Source of the DNA: Eubacterium sp.
Lineage (GTDB): Bacteria; Bacillota; Clostridia; Lachnospirales; Lachnospiraceae
Direction of reading: 5' to 3'
Length of the DNA: 32,756 nucleotides
NCBI GenBank assembly: GCA_022767895.1
Contig: JALENH010000057.1
Coordinates: 1-32,756 of the forward strand
The position numbers and the translations under genes are program-made. Of this stretch, positions 26,042 to 32,756 are shown one piece after another (position 1 is the stretch's first letter; the number at the start of each line of letters is the position of its first letter). The notes under the pieces were generated by a model, which saw nothing but the letters and a program-made list of their open reading frames with translations, had not been told where the DNA came from and ran no database searches.

Positions 26042-27529
26042 GTGAAAGATCAATTGTTAAAAGGAACACTCATTCTGACGATAGCAGGATTTGTTACACG
26101 TCTAATCGGTTTTGTCTACCGCATTTTCCTTGCTGGTGAATTAGGAGAGGTGAATCTGGGAATCTATCAGCTTGTATTCCCAGTCTATTCCATTTGTTTT
26201 ACCATTTACGCTGCAGGCCTGCAAACCGGCGTCTCGCAGATGATCTCTCATCAGCCTCCCAAAAATCATGGACAAATTTTAAAGGCGGGCATTCTTCTTT
26301 CTCTTTGTTTGTCCCTTGGTTTATCGTTTTTTATATTTTCCTTTAGACATGAAATCGCAATTTCCTTTTTAGGAACAAAAGAAACAGCACCTCTGCTTCT
26401 GATTTTGTCGGGAATCTTTCCTATTTGCGGCATTACTTCTCTTATTAATGGATATTTTTATGGAATTAATCAGGCATCCATTCCAGCCATAACACAGATT
26501 CTGGAACAACTTTTTCGAGTAGCTTTTGTTTTTATTCTTTGCTTTTATGATCTTCTCTCCGTACCATCTATATATATTGCCGTGGGAGGTCTTCTGGCAG
26601 GAGAGCTGGTAAGCAACATGTATAATATTACAAGGCTGAGGAAGAGAATGTCTCTTGGGTGGTTGTTTTCATCACGTGCCCAGTTTCGGAACGTTTTAAG
26701 AATTTCGCTCCCTTTAAGCGGAACTAAACTAATTGTGGCAGTTCTCAGCAGCGTGGAATCTGTCCTGATTCCACCTATTTTGTGTCAACACGGATATTCA
26801 ATGACAGATGCTCTTGCACTGTATGGAATTCTTACCGGGGTTGTACTGCCTTTTATACTTTTCCCCGGAACCATTACCAATTCCTTGTCCGTTCTCCTTC
26901 TTCCGGCAATATCCAGAGCGTCCGGAACCAATCAGGAACATCATGTTCGTACTACATCATCTGTTACCGTCCGGTATTCCCTTTTGCTTGGAGTTATAAC
27001 AAGTGCTGTTTTTCTCAACTTTGGTACCGATATCGGAATATATTTATTTCATAGCAGCAATGCAGGAAAATTACTGACACTGCTTGCTTTTCTCTGTCCA
27101 TTTCTTTATGTAACAACAACACTGGGAAGCATCATAAATGGACTGGGTAAGACCGGTGTAACATTTACCATTACCGTTTTTGGATTAGTAATACGCATTG
27201 CCTGCCTGTTTCTACTCACACCACGTTATGGAATATTCGGCTATTTGTTTGGTTTGCTGTGCAGTCAGATTACAATATGTCTTTTTCATGGAATATATCT
27301 AATGAAGAAAACAAAAATACACTGTAATCTTTCCAAATATTTTGTATGGCCATTTATCTTTTCTGTAAGCATTTTGTATATTGGCCGGATTGCCGGCAGA
27401 TGGCTTATTGATAAGACCGGAATCCATCTACTCGCCTATGGAGCATTGATTCCGGTTCTGCTTGCCATACTTATATATTTTTACAAATTCCGTCTGATTA
27501 CTTTCCGGGATATCAGATTTCCCCACTGA
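26042..27529 (+). CDS. SpoVB/MurJ-like polysaccharide flippase (MOP superfamily)
   Basis: LLKGTLILTIAGFVTRLIGFVYRIFLAGELGEVNLGIYQLVFPVYSICFTIYAAGLQTGVSQMIS; multi-TM; GTG start. Confidence 0.9.
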   Translation: MKDQLLKGTLILTIAGFVTRLIGFVYRIFLAGELGEVNLGIYQLVFPVYSICFTIYAAGLQTGVSQMISHQPPKNHGQILKAGILLSLCLSLGLSFFIFSFRHEIAISFLGTKETAPLLLILSGIFPICGITSLINGYFYGINQASIPAITQILEQLFRVAFVFILCFYDLLSVPSIYIAVGGLLAGELVSNMYNITRLRKRMSLGWLFSSRAQFRNVLRISLPLSGTKLIVAVLSSVESVLIPPILCQHGYSMTDALALYGILTGVVLPFILFPGTITNSLSVLLLPAISRASGTNQEHHVRTTSSVTVRYSLLLGVITSAVFLNFGTDIGIYLFHSSNAGKLLTLLAFLCPFLYVTTTLGSIINGLGKTGVTFTITVFGLVIRIACLFLLTPRYGIFGYLFGLLCSQITICLFHGIYLMKKTKIHCNLSKYFVWPFIFSVSILYIGRIAGRWLIDKTGIHLLAYGALIPVLLAILIYFYKFRLITFRDIRFPH

Positions 27530-29480
27530 CATCCAATAGAATTTGGCAAAGTTTATCTTCATTAATAATCGGAACAGACAATTCTTTCGCCTTTTTATTC
27601 TTGGAAGACATGGAGGTAATGTCATTATTAACCAGATATGATGTTTTTTTGCTGACACTTCCTGCCACTTTACCACCCAGACTTTCAATTTTGTCCTTAC
27701 ATTCCTGACGGTTGGCAAAATGGTTCAGACTTCCGGTAATAACAAAGGTCATTCCTTTTAGAGGAAGCTCAGTGGACTGCTTTGGATACTGTACACGAAG
27801 AACAACGGATAAATCTTCCACAAGTTTCTGGTTTTCCGGTTCCGAAAAATAGGCCACAAAAGCTTCAGCCAGCACTTCCCCAATGCCATCAATTTCAACC
27901 AGTTCTTCCACCGTAAGCTGTTTCATATCTGTAATGGCATATGGATAACGACCGACAATTAATTTCGCCATGCTGAGACCGATTCCTTTGATGCCAAGGC
28001 TGTAAAGCAGATTGGCAAGAGGTACGTCTTTGGCATTTTCCAAAGAGGACATCAGATTCTCAAAGGATTTTCTTCCAAATCCATCCATCTGCACAATTTG
28101 TTCCTCGTAGCGATTTAGATGGAATAAATCAACAAGAGAATGAATCATACCCTCATTTACAAATTTCTCCAGCGTTGCCTCTGATAACCCGTCAATATTC
28201 ATGGCATTACGGCTTACAAAATGAGATAATAGTTTGATTTTTTTTGCGTAACATTGTTCGTTTGGGCAAACCAGAACGACTGAACCGTTATCGTTCTGTA
28301 ATTGAGTCTCACCCTGACATACCGGACAGTGTTCCGGAATGCTGCATTGACCTGATTTTGTCAGATTTTCATAAATTTGCGGAATAATCATATTGGCTTT
28401 ATAGACCGATATCCGATCTCCGATTCCCAATGCAAGCTCCCTTAAAATGCTGACATTATGAACACTGGCGCGACTCACGGTAGTGCCCTCCAGTTCCACC
28501 GGATCAAAGATAGCCACCGGATTGATAAGTCCCGTGCGAGATGCACTCCATTCGATTGCACGAAGGGTAGTCTCTGCCAGTTCGTCCTGCCACTTAAAAG
28601 CAATGGAATCATGAGGATATTTGGCCGTACGTCCCAGTGTCTGACTGTAAGCAACATCGTCAAAGGTTAGCACAAGACCATCGCTGGGAAGATCTGACTG
28701 TTTGACTTCCTCTGAAAATTCTGCCACTTTCATTTCCAAATTCTCTGCCGTTACCACTTTGTAAGGAGCCACTTCGAAGCCCTGCTCTCTCAGCCATTCC
28801 ATCCCCTGCTTCTTTTTGGCAAAAGAAAGTTCATCTCCAGCCGAAATGATATTATAGGCATAAAAATGGACACGCCGTTTGGCGGTAATTTCATTGTTTA
28901 ACTGACGCACGCTACCGCTACAGAGATTCCGCGGATTTTTATATTTTTCTTCTACATTTTCCTGATTGTTCAACACTTCAAAATCAGAATAACGAATCAG
29001 CGCTTCTCCTCGCAGTATCAAGGTATTGTTATATGCAATCTTTCCCGGAATATTAATAAAAGTTCTGGCATTGTTGGTGATGACCTCACCAATCTCACCA
29101 TTTCCTCTTGTCAATGCTTTGGTAAGTCTGCCGTTCTCATAGGTTAGAATCACACTGATTCCATCTAATTTCATAGATAAAAGACCGGGTTGCACACCCA
29201 GCCATGACACTAGATCCGCTATCTCTTTGGTCTTATTTAAGGAAAGCATCGGGACAACGTGAGGTTCTTTTGGCAACTCACTTATGGTCTCATATCCCAC
29301 ATGAATAGTTGGACTGTTGTTCATGACCATACCTGTCCTCTCTTCGAGAGAGACAAGTTCGTCATACAATTTATCATATTCATAATTGGACATAATTTCG
29401 CCCTGGCCCTGATAATAAACCATAGCCGCCTGATTCAACTGACCAATCAATTCTTTCATTCTGGTAACATCTGAATTCAT
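27513..29480 (-). CDS. ligA: NAD-dependent DNA ligase
   Basis: SMKLDGISVILTYENGRLTKALTRGNGEIGE; Cys4 zinc region CPVC…CPNEQC; HhH region; BRCT GMTFVITGSLNHFANRQECKDKIESLGGKVAGSVSKKTSYLV. AAAGGAG RBS supports start at 29480. Confidence 0.95.
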   Translation of the reverse strand: MNSDVTRMKELIGQLNQAAMVYYQGQGEIMSNYEYDKLYDELVSLEERTGMVMNNSPTIHVGYETISELPKEPHVVPMLSLNKTKEIADLVSWLGVQPGLLSMKLDGISVILTYENGRLTKALTRGNGEIGEVITNNARTFINIPGKIAYNNTLILRGEALIRYSDFEVLNNQENVEEKYKNPRNLCSGSVRQLNNEITAKRRVHFYAYNIISAGDELSFAKKKQGMEWLREQGFEVAPYKVVTAENLEMKVAEFSEEVKQSDLPSDGLVLTFDDVAYSQTLGRTAKYPHDSIAFKWQDELAETTLRAIEWSASRTGLINPVAIFDPVELEGTTVSRASVHNVSILRELALGIGDRISVYKANMIIPQIYENLTKSGQCSIPEHCPVCQGETQLQNDNGSVVLVCPNEQCYAKKIKLLSHFVSRNAMNIDGLSEATLEKFVNEGMIHSLVDLFHLNRYEEQIVQMDGFGRKSFENLMSSLENAKDVPLANLLYSLGIKGIGLSMAKLIVGRYPYAITDMKQLTVEELVEIDGIGEVLAEAFVAYFSEPENQKLVEDLSVVLRVQYPKQSTELPLKGMTFVITGSLNHFANRQECKDKIESLGGKVAGSVSKKTSYLVNNDITSMSSKNKKAKELSVPIINEDKLCQILLDVSGEI

Positions 29481-29481
29481 A

Positions 29482-30198
29482 TTAGTCTCCTTTATGTTCT
29501 GCAAGTTTTTTTAAGGTTTCAATTTCCTTGGGGGTTAAGTATCTCCACTGTCCCATAGGCAAATCATCCAGATGGATATTCATAATACGAATCCTTTTTA
29601 GTGTTATAACCCGATAACCAAAATATTCACACATACGTCTGATCTGCCGGTTTAGTCCCTGCGTCAGAATGATATGAAAACGATCCTTCCCTATTTTTCG
29701 AATTTGACAGGGGCGGGTCATGGTGTCGAGAATCGGCACCCCCTGTTCCATAGCACGAAGTATGGAATCAGTGACAGGCTTATTCACCTGTACTATATAC
29801 TCTTTTTCATGAAAATTGCTTCCCCGCAAAATATCATCCATCAGCTGCCCATTGTTGGTCAGTAAAAGTAAACCTGTAGAATCCTTGTCAAGGCGTCCAA
29901 CCGGATAGATGCGATAGGGAAAATCCAGATAATCGATAACGTTGTCAGAATCCTTTTTGCTTGTTGTGCATACAATCCCCTTTGGTTTGTGAAGAGCAAT
30001 CAGTATTTCCGGCTCCTGGTGGTTAAGGAGCACACCATCAATCATAATCTCATCTGTTGAAGACACTTTCGCCCCCATTTGAATGGGAATACCGTTAACA
30101 AATACTTTTCCCTCGTCAATTAGTCTGTCTGCCTCCCGGCGGGAACAGTATCCACATTGGCTAATATATTTATTAATTCTAATTTGCTTTTCTTCCAT
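29482..30198 (-). CDS. rluF: RsuA/RluB/RluF-family pseudouridine synthase
   Basis: S4 domain RINKYISQCGYCSRREADRLIDEGKVFVNG; YPVGRLDKDSTGLLLLTNNG; LTQGLNRQIRRMCEYFGYRVITLKRIRI. Confidence 0.9.
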   Translation of the reverse strand: MEEKQIRINKYISQCGYCSRREADRLIDEGKVFVNGIPIQMGAKVSSTDEIMIDGVLLNHQEPEILIALHKPKGIVCTTSKKDSDNVIDYLDFPYRIYPVGRLDKDSTGLLLLTNNGQLMDDILRGSNFHEKEYIVQVNKPVTDSILRAMEQGVPILDTMTRPCQIRKIGKDRFHIILTQGLNRQIRRMCEYFGYRVITLKRIRIMNIHLDDLPMGQWRYLTPKEIETLKKLAEHKGD

Positions 30199-30224
30199 GA
30201 TGTCATCATCCTTATCTATCCTAA

Positions 30225-30260
30225 TGAATAAAATGGTACGTTTGAAATCAAACGTACCAT
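30225..30260 (-). terminator. Rho-independent terminator of the 30285-30992 gene
   Basis: Perfect 13-bp inverted repeat ATGGTACGTTTGA (30233-30245) / TCAAACGTACCAT (30248-30260), followed on - strand by TTTATTC. Confidence 0.75.
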
Positions 30261-30284
30261 CAGCACAATCATAGTCTTATAATA

Positions 30285-30992
30285 TCAATTCGTCGCCGGA
30301 GAAGCAGATGCTGGTGCCGCAGACACTGTCGGAGAAGTTGACGCAGATGCTGCTGAAGAAGCTGGTGCTCCTGACGCAGCCTCATTAGATGCCGCTTTAA
30401 TCTCCTTTTGCATCTTTTGATAATACTGTTTGAAAGTAGCATCTTTTTCCAAAATGCTAGTCATGCTCTTGTTAACATCCTCTTTCAGTTTCTGGATTTC
30501 ATCATTTTTATCTGCCGCATTAATAAACTCGACCTCTGCATCATCCAGAGCACTGAAGTATATAACATATTTCCCTTCGGAAGTTACTTTTACATAATAT
30601 TTAGTCAAACAGGGAACCCAGCTCTCTATATTCTTCAATTTCATATTGTATTTTACATAGACACGGTAGGAATCTGTCTCCTCGTTCCTAATATAGTAAC
30701 AATCGAAATCCTTATAGTTCTCTACATAGCTTGCTAAAATAGTGTAACGGTCTTTGGGAATACGGTTGGCATCGCTGACGAGTTCACTCATTGCTTCTAT
30801 ATTTACCGTCTTTTTTGCATTAAAATATTTTTCTATCAGCTGATTAATATCCTTATTTTGGTTCAAATTCAGGGATGCATCTTCTGCATTATTGGTAGGA
30901 CCATCATTGTCTAAAAAAATCAAAGCCACAAATCCAAGTGCCATGGCGACTACAGTAGCAATAATAACCATCTTTTTATATTTTAATTTCAT
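30285..30992 (-). CDS. Membrane-anchored extracytoplasmic protein with Ala/Ser/Pro-rich C-terminal tail
   Basis: 235 aa; N-terminal TM KMVIIATVVAMALGFVALIFL; tail AASGAPASSAASASTSPTVSAAPASASPATN. Confidence 0.75.
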   Translation of the reverse strand: MKLKYKKMVIIATVVAMALGFVALIFLDNDGPTNNAEDASLNLNQNKDINQLIEKYFNAKKTVNIEAMSELVSDANRIPKDRYTILASYVENYKDFDCYYIRNEETDSYRVYVKYNMKLKNIESWVPCLTKYYVKVTSEGKYVIYFSALDDAEVEFINAADKNDEIQKLKEDVNKSMTSILEKDATFKQYYQKMQKEIKAASNEAASGAPASSAASASTSPTVSAAPASASPATN

Positions 30993-31060
30993 TTTTCATC
31001 CAGCTTTCTATTGTAATTCGGTACTTTATATACAAGTATATCAATTTTTGATTCCTTTGT

Positions 31061-31954
31061 CTATGATTTTAGCTTATTTTTTATTTTTGTCAATTCATCT
31101 ACATCAAAAGAATAATTTGTATTGCAAAAATGACAGTTGATTTCAACGGGCTCCTGATCCGCCAGTATGGATTCCAGTTCACTACTTCCCAGACTAATGA
31201 GAGCACGTTCCATCCTTTGTTTCGAACAATTACAGGAAAAGAAAGCCGGTACTGTATCCGGTGAAAAAGCAACATCAAATCCATCCAGAATTTTCTCAAG
31301 CATTTGTTCCGGTGTATACCCATGAGAAAGTAAAGTCGTAACGGGTTCTATGTGTGTCAGACGCTCCTCCAGTGTCTGTATCACCTCTTCACCAGTGTCG
31401 GGCATAAGCTGAATTATATATCCTCCCGCCTGAGCTACCGTATTGTTTTTGTTCATCAGAACACCCAGCGCCACAGATGAAGGTGTTTGTTCTGAAGTTG
31501 CGAAATAATATGTCAGATCCTCCGCAATTTCTCCGGAAACAAGCTGTACCTGTCCGGAATAGGGCTCCTTCAAGCCAATGTCTCGAATTACTGTCAATAC
31601 GCCAAGATCAAGAGCTTTTCCTACGTCCAGCTTTCCTGCCGGACTAGCGGGTAGAGAAACCACCGGATTGATAGCATAGCCCTTAACGTGACCAATAGCA
31701 TCCGCTGTTACTGTCAGTCCTTTTACCGGTCCATTACATTGAATCTGAATGGTGAGAATATCCTTTTCTCCTTTCATCATCGTCCCCATCATGGCACCTC
31801 CAGACAATAGGCGTCCCAATGCAGCGGTGATAACCGGACTAGTTTGATGACGCTTCCTTGCCTCTTCTACCAGATTACGGGAAGTAATGGCAAAACATCG
31901 GATTTGCCCCATTGCTGCAGTTCCTCGTACAATATAGTCTCTATTTGGTCCCAT
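31061..31954 (-). CDS. hslO: Redox-regulated chaperone Hsp33
   Basis: DYIVRGTAAMGQIRCFAITSRNLVEEARKRH…LGRLLSGGAMMGTMMKGEKDILTIQIQCNGPVKGL; C-terminal CNC…CHFC zinc cysteines. Start 31954 (MGPNRDY); the ORF-track start lies inside the tRNA. Confidence 0.95.
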   Translation of the reverse strand: MGPNRDYIVRGTAAMGQIRCFAITSRNLVEEARKRHQTSPVITAALGRLLSGGAMMGTMMKGEKDILTIQIQCNGPVKGLTVTADAIGHVKGYAINPVVSLPASPAGKLDVGKALDLGVLTVIRDIGLKEPYSGQVQLVSGEIAEDLTYYFATSEQTPSSVALGVLMNKNNTVAQAGGYIIQLMPDTGEEVIQTLEERLTHIEPVTTLLSHGYTPEQMLEKILDGFDVAFSPDTVPAFFSCNCSKQRMERALISLGSSELESILADQEPVEINCHFCNTNYSFDVDELTKIKNKLKS

Positions 31955-31992
31955 TTTCTTCCTCCATACATACTTAATAGCATAAAAAGAAT

Positions 31993-32064
31993 GCATCTGG
32001 AGGGATTCGAACCCCCGACCAAAGGCTTCGGAAGCCTCTACTCTATCCACTGAGCCACAGATGC
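31993..32064 (-). tRNA. tRNA-Arg (anticodon CCG)
   Basis: - strand GCATCTGTGGCTCAGTGGATAGAGTAGAGGCTTCCGAAGCCTTTGGTCGGGGGTTCGAATCCCTCCAGATGC: 7-bp acceptor stem GCATCTG/CAGATGC, anticodon loop TTCCGAA, T-arm GGGGGTTCGAATCCCTC. CCA not encoded. Confidence 0.95.
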
Positions 32065-32112
32065 ATTACTCATCTATTATATATCAATGGATTGAGTTTT
32101 GTAAAGTGTTTT

Positions 32113-32756
32113 TTACGATAGAAAGAATCTTTTTTCTTCCCTGTTATAATAATAGGCACGATCCGACAAAATCTCTTCTTCCTTTACGTGATTCTCATTT
32201 ATATCTTTTACCATCCGGGATAAACCTTCAAGTGACTTACCGTTGGCATCCGGAATAAGTAATAATTCATGAATACTACTTGGAAGGACATATAAATTGC
32301 AATTCATCTGGTCTGCAAGTTCCTGAATCAGACCTTCGTAAAGAAGCGTCGCAGCTCCATTAATCCTATACTGATTGGAAAGAATGTATATGTGGGGAGC
32401 CATATCATCAGATTCAAGTATGTCGTTTGCAAATTCCCCGAAAAGAGTTTCAATTGTGTGTGCCATAGTGTCAATATCCGGAGGCAGAATCCGTGGCGTA
32501 TTTTCTGCCGCAAGTGAGAACAAGTCTTTGGTTGAAATATTCCACTTCTTCTGCAATTCGTTGGTGACACAGATTGATTCCAACCCATCTTCTGAGAGGT
32601 GGTGTACAATGAGAAAAACAACTGCCAAATCGAGAAATGGCAAATGGGGAATACCAGCCAGATAAGTCTCGTTCCTTTCCTTTGAAACAAGCCTGTAAAT
32701 AATTTTCTCTTTACAAGTCTGGAAATCTGCTGAAAAAGTTCGATACTGATCTTCCT
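32113..32756 (-). CDS. DUF5688-like protein, 5'-truncated at window edge
   Basis: Frame open past the TTG at 32643 to the window edge (…EDQYRTFSADFQTCKEKIIYRLVSKERNETYLAGIPHLPFLDLAVVFLIVHHL…), resembling DUF5688 proteins of Lachnospiraceae. Confidence 0.65.
   Translation of the reverse strand, partial: EDQYRTFSADFQTCKEKIIYRLVSKERNETYLAGIPHLPFLDLAVVFLIVHHLSEDGLESICVTNELQKKWNISTKDLFSLAAENTPRILPPDIDTMAHTIETLFGEFANDILESDDMAPHIYILSNQYRINGAATLLYEGLIQELADQMNCNLYVLPSSIHELLLIPDANGKSLEGLSRMVKDINENHVKEEEILSDRAYYYNREEKRFFLS

Noticed and set aside
31955-32050. N-terminal extension of hslO (MDRVEASEAFGRGFESLQMHSF…)
   Set aside because: It is translation of the tRNA-Arg gene and spacer; the real start is MGPNRDY at 31954.
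1-32756. CRISPR arrays, rRNA, toxin-antitoxin or defence islands
   Set aside because: No regularly spaced repeats, rRNA signatures or recognisable defence proteins were seen while reading the window.

Overview
This 32.7-kb window looks like ordinary chromosomal DNA from a low-GC Clostridia genome, probably Lachnospiraceae-like (inferred from gene content and synteny). It is dense with housekeeping genes. On the + strand there is a 5'-truncated rodA/ftsW-family gene, mgsA, and a division/envelope cluster: HlyD-like protein, YggS/YlmE, sepF, ylmH, divIVA, lspA, rluD-family. These are followed by an orphan BlaI-type repressor with a small membrane protein and a Xer-type tyrosine recombinase. On the - strand there is a cell-wall amidase, a YneA-like LysM protein behind a two-box LexA-type promoter, a yicC-remA-gmk-lepB-rpoZ operon, pdxS-pdxT, a rhodanese-TtcA fusion, a small uncharacterised protein and an S66 LD-carboxypeptidase. 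The rest is rqc2 and a PHP phosphatase (+), a cysteine desulfurase and a 714-aa membrane protein with a long acidic tail (-), a SpoVB-like flippase (+), then ligA, an RsuA/RluF-type pseudouridine synthase, a membrane-anchored protein with an Ala/Ser/Pro tail, hslO, tRNA-Arg(CCG) and a truncated DUF5688-like gene (all -). I saw no CRISPR array, prophage, intact transposon or obvious defence island. I found no clearly new system. The best candidates for a second look are the orphan BlaI locus, the doubly LexA-boxed promoter of the YneA-like gene, the HlyD-like protein with no transporter, the rhodanese-TtcA fusion, and the polytopic protein with an acidic tail.
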